Part shown: piece after piece, positions 26,583 through 33,233 of the stretch | How positions within the stretch are numbered: position 1 is the first letter of the stretch | How the letters are laid out: the number at the start of each line of letters is the position of its first letter | Assembly (NCBI RefSeq): GCF_900090105.1 | Contig: NZ_FMDM01000010.1 | Span: 186,001-250,000 of the forward strand | Source: Micromonospora humi | Lineage (GTDB): Bacteria; Actinomycetota; Actinomycetes; Mycobacteriales; Micromonosporaceae | Reading direction: 5' to 3' | DNA length: 64,000 nucleotides | Position numbers and translations under genes: made by a program | Notes under the pieces: generated by a model | Seen by the model: the letters and a program-made list of their open reading frames with translations, nothing else | Told to the model about the DNA's origin: nothing | Databases searched by the model: none

Positions 26583-27329
26583 TTGACCATGCAGAGCCCG
26601 CCCCCGACGGCACCCCTGCCGGGCGCGCGGCACGGCCGCGACCCCGACCGCGCGATCAAGCGCGGCCCGCGGCGGGTGCCGGCCGAGGAGGTGGCGGCGA
26701 CCCAGCGCGACCGCCTCTTCGACGGTCTGGTGCGGGAGGTCGCCACCCGGGGCTACGACAACGCTCGGGTCAGCGACATCTGCCACGCCGCCGGAGTCAC
26801 CCGGCCGGCCTTCTACGCCCTGTTCAACGGGAAGCAGGACGCGTTCCTCGCCGCGTACCGGCACGGCATCGCGGTGGTCTCGCAGCTGATGGAGGCCGCC
26901 TACACCGAGGCCGGGCCGGCCTGGCCGGACGCCGCCCGGGCGGCGCTGCGCACGCTGCTCGACGTGCTGGCCAGCGTGCCCGCCTTCGCCCGGATGGCGC
27001 TGGTCGAGGTGGACGCCGCCGGCCCGGACGCGCGCCGGGAGCGGGACGCGTTGCTGCACAGCTTCCGCCGGTTCTTCGCCGACGCCGGCCCGGGGCCGGC
27101 GGACGACGGGGTGGACCGCGACGTGCTGGTGTCCACGGTGGTCGGCGGCATCTACGCGACGATCCGCGCCCGGGTCGCCCAGGGGCGGGCGGAGGATCTG
27201 CCGCCACTGCTGCCGGTGCTCACGTACGCGGCCACCGCACCGTTCCTGGGCCGCGAGGAGGCGCGCCGGGCCACCCGGTCGACCCGCCCGGACGACGGGC
27301 CGAGCGCGATCGCCCCCTGCGCGCCCTGA
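26583..27329 (+). CDS. TetR-family transcriptional regulator
   Basis: A 248-residue TetR regulator. The HTH is at about residues 38-85 (RVSDICHAAGVTRPAFYALFNGKQDAFLAAY), followed by a ligand-binding helical domain. The TTG at 26583 lies 8 nt after AGGAAGG; an ATG two codons later is the alternative start. It is divergent from the secreted-protein gene and upstream of the DUF6230 gene. The AT-richer gap 26423-26582 contains GACAGC/GCTGTC arms (about 26466 and 26507) that may be operator parts. The inducer is unknown. Confidence 0.85.
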   Translation: MTMQSPPPTAPLPGARHGRDPDRAIKRGPRRVPAEEVAATQRDRLFDGLVREVATRGYDNARVSDICHAAGVTRPAFYALFNGKQDAFLAAYRHGIAVVSQLMEAAYTEAGPAWPDAARAALRTLLDVLASVPAFARMALVEVDAAGPDARRERDALLHSFRRFFADAGPGPADDGVDRDVLVSTVVGGIYATIRARVAQGRAEDLPPLLPVLTYAATAPFLGREEARRATRSTRPDDGPSAIAPCAP

Positions 27330-27334
27330 GGCCG

Positions 27335-27359
27335 GTGAAAAACCGCAGCGGTTTTTCAC
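27335..27359 (+). terminator. Perfect hairpin after tetR
   Basis: Twelve-base arms GTGAAAAACCGC / GCGGTTTTTCAC around a single A form a perfect hairpin 6 bp after the tetR stop codon. The T-run makes it a good intrinsic terminator. Being a perfect palindrome next to a TetR gene, it could also be an operator. Confidence 0.75.
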
Positions 27360-27395
27360 TTTGGCCGCAATTGGCAGATGCCGACTAACGATCTG

Positions 27396-27424
27396 TTGAC
27401 CCTCCGTTTACTCAGCGGTAACTT
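27396..27424 (+). promoter_or_regulatory. SigA-type promoter of the DUF6230 gene
   Basis: TTGACC (27396-27401) and TAACTT (27419-27424) are spaced by exactly 17 bp, which is close to consensus. A start near 27431 gives a 5' leader of about 43 nt to the ATG at 27474. Confidence 0.7.
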
Positions 27425-27473
27425 CGGCCTGCACATCGTCGTGGATGAATTGATCTCGAAAGGGAGAGCCGCC

Positions 27474-28103
27474 ATGTCGGAGCAGACCGCACCGATCGAG
27501 CCCGGCCAACCGAGCAGCGGCGTGCGCTGGCGCCGATTCGCCGTCACGCTCGGCACCGTCGCGGTCGGCGCGGCCGGCATGGTCGTGCTGACCGCTCAGG
27601 GCGTGCTCGGCGCGCAGTTCGCCATCTCCGGCATGCCGTTCACCGTCACCGCCGACAAACTCGAGGGCACCGGCTTCGAGCAGTTCGCCACGCTCGACCA
27701 GATGATCCCGGACAGCCCCAACCAGGGCGACACCGGCGGCCAGGTGGTGGTGATCGTGTCGGCCATCGACAAGGCCGAGCTGACCAACCTCTGCCAGAGC
27801 ATCAGCCTGGGCGGGATCAACCTACGGATCACCGCCGGCGGCTCCGGCAAGCCGGTGACCGCCCGCACGCTCGTGGTCGACGGCGACGAGATCGCCGGCA
27901 ACGCCTCGTTCCGCAACATCAACGTCGGTCAGGACGCCAGCACCGTCGACCAGGTCCCCGGCGTCAAGGGCAACCCCGGCGTCTTCGCCCAGCAGGCCGA
28001 CACGGTGACCATCAACAACCTGCGGCAGAACAACTACGCCACCACGGCCGCCGTCTTCACGCTGCCCAACCTGCACATGGGCTTCAGCTCCGACGGGTGC
28101 TGA
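27474..28103 (+). CDS. DUF6230 family membrane-anchored protein
   Basis: A 209-residue protein with one N-terminal membrane span (FAVTLGTVAVGAAGMVVLTA) and an exported domain rich in beta strands (GAQFAISGMPFTVTADKLEG..., ending LPNLHMGFSSDGC). The pattern matches DUF6230 proteins, sometimes mislabelled cholesterol esterase in Streptomyces. GGGAGA lies 7-9 nt before the ATG, and a near-consensus promoter precedes it. The DUF6114 gene follows after 1 bp. The function of the pair is unknown. Confidence 0.8.
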   Translation: MSEQTAPIEPGQPSSGVRWRRFAVTLGTVAVGAAGMVVLTAQGVLGAQFAISGMPFTVTADKLEGTGFEQFATLDQMIPDSPNQGDTGGQVVVIVSAIDKAELTNLCQSISLGGINLRITAGGSGKPVTARTLVVDGDEIAGNASFRNINVGQDASTVDQVPGVKGNPGVFAQQADTVTINNLRQNNYATTAAVFTLPNLHMGFSSDGC

Positions 28104-28104
28104 G

Positions 28105-28533
28105 GTGAGCACCGGACAGCACGCGGCGCCGGTCGCCCGCCCCGGCGGGCGCTGGCGCCGCTGGCGACGGGCCCGCCCCTTCACCGCCGGCCTGCTGATC
28201 GCGCTCGGCGGCGCCGAGATGCTGGTGACACTGCGCGCGCCGCTCGGGGTGCTGCTGCACGTCGGCCCGCAGGGGCTGGCCGCGTACCTGGTCCCGGCCG
28301 TCCTCGTGCTCTGCGGGGTGCTGCTGGTCGCCACCCCGCAGCAGCGGGTCTTCTACGCGTTGCTGTCGCTGCTGCTCGGGCTGGTCTCCTGGCTCACCTC
28401 GAACCTGGGCGGCTTCGTCATCGGCATGCTGCTCGCCCTGGTCGGCGGCGCGCTCGCGTTCGCCTGGACCCCGGACAAGCACCGGCCCGCGCCCACCGAG
28501 CCGGCCCTCGCGGAACCGCCGTATCCGGGCTGA
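28105..28533 (+). CDS. DUF6114 family small membrane protein
   Basis: A 142-residue protein with a basic N-terminus (GGRWRRWRRARPF) and about four membrane spans. It matches the DUF6114 families found right after DUF6230 genes. The GTG start lies one base after the DUF6230 stop codon, so the two are co-translated. Its stop is only 3 bp from the stop of the convergent murD2-like gene, leaving no room for a dedicated terminator. Confidence 0.8.
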   Translation: MSTGQHAAPVARPGGRWRRWRRARPFTAGLLIALGGAEMLVTLRAPLGVLLHVGPQGLAAYLVPAVLVLCGVLLVATPQQRVFYALLSLLLGLVSWLTSNLGGFVIGMLLALVGGALAFAWTPDKHRPAPTEPALAEPPYPG

Positions 28534-28536
28534 ATC

Positions 28537-29883
28537 TCAGCGGGCGGTGTCCGCCACCGCCTGCGCGAACACCTCGGAGCGGTGCTCGAAGTTGCGGAAC
28601 CGGCCGTAGCTCGGCGCGGCCGGGGACAGCAGCACCACCCCGCCGGCCGGGGTGAGCTTGCGGGCCAGACCGACGGCGGCGACCAGGTCGTCGGCCAACT
28701 CGGTGCGCACCGCCGGCAGCCCGGCGAGCGCCTCGACGATGCGCGGGCCGCTGTCCGGGATGCCGATCACGCTGATCTCCCGCTCGGCCAGATGCTCGCG
28801 CAGCGGCGCGTAGTCGAGCCCCCGGTCGGTGCCGCCGACGATCACGGTCAACGGCCGCCCCTCGTAGGCGTCGATCGCGTGCATGGCCGCGTACGGGCTG
28901 GTGGCCAGCGTGTCGTCGACGAAGGTGAGCCCGGACGGGTCGGCGATCTCGGTGAGCCGGTGGGCCAGGCCCTGGAACTCGGCGACCGCCACGGCGAGCG
29001 AGTCCCGCCGCGCCACCACGTCCACGCCCAGCGCGTCCAGCACGGCCAGCGCGACGCAGAGGTTGCCCTCGTTGTGCCGACCGACCAGCGGCAGCACCGC
29101 GCGCGGGAAGAGCGGCGTGTCCCGCAGGTGGAACCACGGCGTGCCGTCCGGGCCGGTGGCCACGTGGGTGGTGTCCGGCGAGCCGGCACGCACCGCGGCC
29201 CGGTCGCCCAGCTCCACGGCCAACCGCGGGTCGGCGCCGTTCACCACCACGGTGTGCGGCCCGTGCGCGATCAGGTTGAGCTTGTCCCGGTAGTACTCCC
29301 GCTCGCCGCCGTGCGCGTCCAGGTGCTCGGGGAAGAGCGCGGTCACCACCGCCACCCGGGGTGAGTCGGTCAGGTCGGCGCACTGGTAGCTGGACAGCTC
29401 CAGCACGTACCGCTCCGCCTCCGGCAGGTCGAGCAGCGGCACGCCGATGTTGCCGCCGAACACGTTGGGCCGGTCCATCGCGGTGAGCAGGTGGCTGATC
29501 AGGCTGGACGTCGTGCTCTTGCCCTTGCTGCCGGTGACCCCCACGGTCCGGTCCGCGTGGTCGGCCATCCAGAGCGCGCTGCCCTGGGTGACCGGGACGC
29601 CGCGGCGACGCAGCTCCACCATCCACGGGTGGGTGTTCGGCACCCCCGGCGAGCGGACCACCACCTCGGCCGCGGCCAGCCGCGCGAAGCCCTCCTCGCC
29701 GGTGACCAGCGGAGCCGCGGCGGCGAGCGGGCCCTCCCAGGGCAGGGTGAGGAAGTTCGCGCTGTCGTCCACGGCGACCAGGCCGGCCGGGCCGTGCGCG
29801 GCGATCGCGATCACCGCGGCCCGGCCCTCACGGCCGGCGCCCCAGACGGCGACATGACGTCCGCGCAGATCAGACAGGCGCAC
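28537..29883 (-). CDS. murD2: UDP-MurNAc-L-alanine:glutamate ligase, probable MurD2
   Basis: A 448-residue Mur ligase with the MurD N-terminal Rossmann block (VAVWGAGREGRAA), the ATP loop GVTGSKGKSTTSS, GGNIGVPLL, ELSSYQCADL and HLDAHGG. Usual MurD has TNGKS where this has SKGKS. It is not in a mur/fts cell-wall cluster; instead it is divergent from a MurL-type epimerase gene. In bacteria with MurL, MurD2 adds L-Glu, which MurL then epimerises, so I call it MurD2. L-Glu specificity is inferred from the neighbour. The GTG has GAGGAG 5 nt upstream. An IS element starts 17 bp upstream of this start codon. Confidence 0.82.
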   Translation of the reverse strand: MRLSDLRGRHVAVWGAGREGRAAVIAIAAHGPAGLVAVDDSANFLTLPWEGPLAAAAPLVTGEEGFARLAAAEVVVRSPGVPNTHPWMVELRRRGVPVTQGSALWMADHADRTVGVTGSKGKSTTSSLISHLLTAMDRPNVFGGNIGVPLLDLPEAERYVLELSSYQCADLTDSPRVAVVTALFPEHLDAHGGEREYYRDKLNLIAHGPHTVVVNGADPRLAVELGDRAAVRAGSPDTTHVATGPDGTPWFHLRDTPLFPRAVLPLVGRHNEGNLCVALAVLDALGVDVVARRDSLAVAVAEFQGLAHRLTEIADPSGLTFVDDTLATSPYAAMHAIDAYEGRPLTVIVGGTDRGLDYAPLREHLAEREISVIGIPDSGPRIVEALAGLPAVRTELADDLVAAVGLARKLTPAGGVVLLSPAAPSYGRFRNFEHRSEVFAQAVADTAR

Positions 29884-29907
29884 AGGCTCTCCTCGTTGAC
29901 ATCCTCC

Positions 29908-29926
29908 CCCTCATGAAGGATGAGGG
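29908..29926 (+). repeat. Left-end hairpin of the IS element
   Basis: A 7-bp stem (CCCTCAT / ATGAGGG) closes a GAAGG loop 7 bp after the TTGAC site. Subterminal imperfect palindromes of this type are what TnpA binds in IS200/IS605 elements. Confidence 0.75.
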
Positions 29927-30084
29927 CGATTGCAGCCTATACAGGCTGAGGTTCACGGGCGTTCGAACGGCCGGCGGCCACTGTTGCCCTCCCGGCGCCG
30001 GCTGTTCGCCAGCGGCAGGGATTCCGCCCCATCCTGCCGCGACGCTGACTGTTGTGTCGTAGGGGGCAGGCATGCTGTGGGGCT

Positions 30085-31518
30085 GTGGGGAGGTTTACTG
30101 CGTTCCGGTTCACGGCTGACCCGCCACCGTCGCAGGTGGTGGTGTTGGTCCGTCATACGGGGGCGGCTCGGTTCGCGTTCAACCAGTGCCTGGCTCTGGT
30201 GAAGGACGCACTGGATGTTAAGCACCGGGGTGGGTCGGTGGTGGTGCCGTGGTCGGGTTTCGACCTGATCAACGCGTTCAACTCGTGGAAGGTCTCGGCG
30301 CAGGCGGGCCGCCGCTTTGTAGTCGACTCGGCCGGTTCGGCCACGATCGCGACGACGGGATTGTCGTGGCGCGCACAGGTGTGTCAGCAGGTGTGTGAGG
30401 AAGCCGCTGTCGACCTGGGCCGCGCTCTGACCGCCTGGGCCGATTCGCGATCGGGAAAGCGGCCAGGTGGTCGGATGGGGTTCCCGACATTCAAACGCAA
30501 GAGCCGCACCCAGCCGTCGTTCCGGATCCGCTGCAAGACCAAGGCGGGTCGGGCGAGCATCCGGGTGGGGGATCCGATGGCGGGTCCTCGGAGCATCTGT
30601 CTGCCGAGGATCGGAGTCCTGGGGGTACGGGAGGACACCCGCCGACTACGGCGGATGATTCGCGGAGGCCGGGCGCACATCCGGTATGCCACCGTCTCTT
30701 GCCGGGCCGGCCGATGGACCATCACCGTGACTGTGGAGGCGGCGCACCTGCATCCGGCCCGCCAGCACCCGCCACGCCCCCACGCCGACAGCGGTGGCTG
30801 GGTGGGCATCGACCGCGGCCTCACTGCCCTCGTGGTGGCCGCCGACACCACCGGCCGACAGCGACTGCGCGTCACTGATCCACCGCGCCCGCTGCGGACC
30901 GCCCTGCCTCGGCTACGCCGGCTGTCTCGCCAGGTCACCCGCAAACGGCGAGGCTCCCGCAATCGGGCCGAGGCTGTCACCCGGCTGGCTCGCGCCCACC
31001 ATCGTGTTGCGAATGTGCGTCGTCACTTTCTGCACAAGGTCGCCAACCATCTGGTCAAGACCCACGACCGGCTGGCTCTGGAAGATCTGTACACCGCCGG
31101 TCTGCTGCGTAACCGGCGTCTGGCCGCCGCCATCTCCGATGCGGGTTGGGGTCAACTGGCCCGCATCATCGGCTACAAACAACATTGGCGGGGCGGGCAG
31201 GTCACCCGGGCACCCCGTTGGTACCCGTCCACCAAAATGTGCAGTGCCTGCCGCATCGTCGGTCCCGCCCTACCCCTGTCCGTACGCGTCTTCCGCTGTG
31301 ACGGGTGCGGGCATACGGCGGACCGGGACGTCAACGCAGCGGTCAACCTCGCCGTCTGGGCCGAGCAACACCACATCCATACCCAGCCCCAGACCCGGGA
31401 CCCCGAAGCACGAGGCCCGGTCACCAAAGCCTCCCGAAGGACCGGCTCTGGCCAGCGCCCAAGTGCCGGTGCAACCAGTCCTGACGACGGAGGAACCCAC
31501 CGCTACGGACACCCGTGA
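30085..31518 (+). CDS. tnpB: RNA-guided endonuclease TnpB
   Basis: About 477 residues from the GTG at 30085 (a TTG at 30052 is also in frame). The N-terminal helix-turn region is followed by a RuvC-like nuclease with all catalytic positions: D243 (GWVGIDRGL), E333 (LALEDLYT) and D415 (ADRDVNAAVN). A zinc ribbon sits between them (CSAC at 386-389, CDGC at 405-408). TnpB proteins bind an omegaRNA made from the element's right end and cut DNA next to a TAM equal to the insertion site, here predicted TTGAC. No frameshift or stop is present, so it may be active. It is somewhat longer than usual TnpB, with a polar C-terminal tail overlapping the omegaRNA region. Confidence 0.9.
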   Translation: MGRFTAFRFTADPPPSQVVVLVRHTGAARFAFNQCLALVKDALDVKHRGGSVVVPWSGFDLINAFNSWKVSAQAGRRFVVDSAGSATIATTGLSWRAQVCQQVCEEAAVDLGRALTAWADSRSGKRPGGRMGFPTFKRKSRTQPSFRIRCKTKAGRASIRVGDPMAGPRSICLPRIGVLGVREDTRRLRRMIRGGRAHIRYATVSCRAGRWTITVTVEAAHLHPARQHPPRPHADSGGWVGIDRGLTALVVAADTTGRQRLRVTDPPRPLRTALPRLRRLSRQVTRKRRGSRNRAEAVTRLARAHHRVANVRRHFLHKVANHLVKTHDRLALEDLYTAGLLRNRRLAAAISDAGWGQLARIIGYKQHWRGGQVTRAPRWYPSTKMCSACRIVGPALPLSVRVFRCDGCGHTADRDVNAAVNLAVWAEQHHIHTQPQTRDPEARGPVTKASRRTGSGQRPSAGATSPDDGGTHRYGHP

Positions 31519-31560
31519 CGGCAGGGACGCCCGAGAAGGGCGGTGTCTCATGACCCAACG
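31420..31560 (+). ncRNA. Predicted omegaRNA scaffold (3' end of tnpB plus right end)
   Basis: In tnpB elements the guide RNA is transcribed from the 3' part of tnpB through the right end into flanking DNA. This stretch contains several GC hairpins, the last at 31528-31542 (CGCCC/GGGCG). The guide would start just past the element; if the end is at 31560 it begins GACTTTTGAGACACGCTGTA. Limits are approximate and expression is not shown. Confidence 0.45.
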
Positions 31561-31578
31561 GACTTTTGAGACACGCTG

Positions 31579-31584
31579 TAGTAT
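31579..31584 (+). promoter_or_regulatory. -10 element of murL (leaderless)
   Basis: TAGTAT lies 5 nt before the murL GTG, the spacing of leaderless actinobacterial promoters. No good -35 lies at the right distance within the element. Joining the flanks across the element would place TTGACG 17 bp upstream. Confidence 0.6.
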
Positions 31585-31589
31585 GGCGT

Positions 31590-32939
31590 GTGCCTAACGA
31601 GCAGCTACGGCGGATGGACGCCTTCACCTTCCCGTCCTACTCGATCGACTTCGCCACCGGCGAGGTCCTGTTCGACTACGCCCTCACCGGTCCCGACGGC
31701 GAGCAGCGGTTCACCGAGGTGATCACGCTTCCGCTGCCGGCGGAGCCGGTCTCCGACGCCACCGCGGCCACCCTCCGCCGGGTGCTGGAGCTGCTGCACG
31801 TGGTCGCCGGCGTCAGCTACTACAAGGCCGCCGCGCCGCCCCGTCTGGTGCTGCCGGCGCCGCTGGGCGCCGCCGCCGTCGAGCTGGTCACCGCCGTCTA
31901 CACCAAGGGCCTCGCCGAGTACGCGTACCGCAACGACCTGCCGCACGTGCTGGTGCTGCGCCCCGAGGTGCCGGCCGGCTCGGTCGACCCGGCCGCGCCG
32001 CTGGACACCGCCGACCGCCGACCGCTGTCGGCCGTCGGCGGCGGCAAGGACTCCATCGTCACGCTGGAGGCGCTGCGCCGCGCCGGGTTCGACCCGGTGC
32101 CGTTCTCGGTCAACCCGAACCACGTGATCGTCTCGGTCAACGAGGCGTCCGACCTGGTGCCGCTGGCCGCCCGGCGTCGGCTCGACCCGGTGCTGTTCGA
32201 CCTGAACGCGGCCGGGGCACGCAACGGGCACATCCCGGTCACCGCGATCAACTCGCTGATCGCGGTCGCCACCGCCGTGCTGCACGGGCTCGGGCCGGTG
32301 GTGATGTCCAACGAGCGCTCCGCGTCCGACCCGAACCTCGTCTGGCAGGGCCACGAGATCAACCACCAGTGGTCCAAGGGCGTCGAGGCGGAGGGGCTGC
32401 TGCGCGCGGCGCTGGCCGAGCACGCCGGGCTCACCGAGCCCTACTTCTCACTCCTGCGCTCGCTGTCCGAGCTGCACATCGCCCGGCTGTTCGCCGAGAT
32501 CGACCGCTACGACGCGGTGGTGACCAGCTGCAACGCCGCGTTCAAGCTGCGTGACGCGAGCGAGCGCTGGTGCCGCGACTGCCCGAAGTGCCGCTTCGTG
32601 TTCCTGGCCATGGCGCCGTTCATGCCCCGCGAGCGGCTCACCGGCATCTTCGGCGGCGACCTGCTGGCCGACGAGACCCAGACCGCCGGCTACCGGGAGC
32701 TGCTCGGCGTCGACGGGCACAAGCCGTTCGAGTGCGTCGGTGAGGTGGAGGAGTCGGTGGTCGCGCTGAGCCTGCTCGCGCAGCAGGACCAGTGGCGCGA
32801 CGCCCCGGTGGTCCGCGCCCTGGTGGCGGCGCTGCCGGACAGCGCCTGGCAGGCCGCCACGACCTCGGACGTGTTCACCCCCGGCGGCCCGAACTTCGTC
32901 CCCGCCCCCTATGCCAAGGCGCTCACCGCTCTGACCTGA
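31590..32939 (+). CDS. murL: MurL-type UDP-MurNAc-L-Ala-L-Glu epimerase
   Basis: A 449-residue protein I recognise as the MurL family, which epimerises the terminal L-Glu of UDP-MurNAc-L-Ala-L-Glu to D-Glu using ATP. A PP-loop-like ATP motif (SAVGGGKDSIVTLEAL) lies at about residue 143. Downstream are VVMSNERSASDPN, EINHQWSKGVE and a cysteine motif WCRDCPKCRFVFLAMAPF. The GTG at 31590 fits a leaderless start after TAGTAT; the ATG at 31614 is the alternative. It is divergent from the MurD2-type ligase, its functional partner, but a tnpB element now separates them by about 1.7 kb. Confidence 0.83.
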   Translation: MPNEQLRRMDAFTFPSYSIDFATGEVLFDYALTGPDGEQRFTEVITLPLPAEPVSDATAATLRRVLELLHVVAGVSYYKAAAPPRLVLPAPLGAAAVELVTAVYTKGLAEYAYRNDLPHVLVLRPEVPAGSVDPAAPLDTADRRPLSAVGGGKDSIVTLEALRRAGFDPVPFSVNPNHVIVSVNEASDLVPLAARRRLDPVLFDLNAAGARNGHIPVTAINSLIAVATAVLHGLGPVVMSNERSASDPNLVWQGHEINHQWSKGVEAEGLLRAALAEHAGLTEPYFSLLRSLSELHIARLFAEIDRYDAVVTSCNAAFKLRDASERWCRDCPKCRFVFLAMAPFMPRERLTGIFGGDLLADETQTAGYRELLGVDGHKPFECVGEVEESVVALSLLAQQDQWRDAPVVRALVAALPDSAWQAATTSDVFTPGGPNFVPAPYAKALTALT

Positions 32940-33010
32940 CCGCACCTCCGCGCCCCGGCGTGTCGTCACCTCGGCGTGTCGCCGGGAACACGAGGATGCT
33001 GTCGAGCACG

Positions 33011-33048
33011 GTATACCGCACAGTCATATTTATGCCTGTGCGGTATAC
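33011..33048. promoter_or_regulatory. AT-rich palindrome, possible operator
   Basis: Perfect 13-bp arms GTATACCGCACAG (33011-33023) and CTGTGCGGTATAC (33036-33048) flank a 12-bp AT-rich centre. Each arm itself contains the palindrome GTATAC. It lies in the 294-bp gap between murL and the convergent pucR gene, where no gene is evident. It looks like a dimer-of-dimers repressor site left by a lost gene, or an IS/MITE remnant. Confidence 0.5.
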
Positions 33049-33171
33049 TGCAGAGAAGCGCACCATCTCCCCGCCGAAGTCACGCTCCGTGACTAGCACC
33101 CGCGAGACGCTCGCGGCAACTCCCCGCATCCCGAGGCGGGACGGCGGGGAGACGGCGGGAAGCCGGGGCGG

Positions 33172-33233
33172 TGCCGGAGCGGCGCGGGCGGCGCCGGAGC
33201 CGCGCGGGCGGCGCCGGAGCCGCGCGGGCGGCG
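33172..33233. repeat. 20-bp GC tandem repeat
   Basis: About three units of a 20-bp repeat (core CGCCGGAGCCGCGCGGGCGG) end exactly at the pucR stop codon. The units are partly self-complementary and may act as its terminator. Confidence 0.7.

Larger units (their letters stand above)
29901..31560 (+). mobile_element. tnpB-only IS200/IS605-family element (IS1341-like)
   Basis: The element carries one gene, tnpB, and no Y1 transposase tnpA. Its left end shows the subterminal hairpin typical of the family (29908-29926) right after TTGAC (29896-29900), which I take as the target site. The right end has a CGCCC-GAGAA-GGGCG hairpin (31528-31542). The right boundary is inferred: ending near 31560 would restore a promoter TTGACG-17 bp-TAGTAT for murL. 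There is no target duplication, as expected. The base composition is less GC-rich than its neighbours. Movement would need a TnpA supplied elsewhere. Confidence 0.8.

Noticed and set aside
29901..31560. A complete IS200/IS605 element with tnpA
   Set aside because: No Y1 transposase (HUH motif) reading frame exists on either strand between the ends; only tnpB is present.
32992..33233. Small open frames reading MTVRYT... and MPVRYT... on both strands near the palindrome
   Set aside because: Their similarity comes only from the palindrome being symmetrical; neither continues into a recognisable protein.
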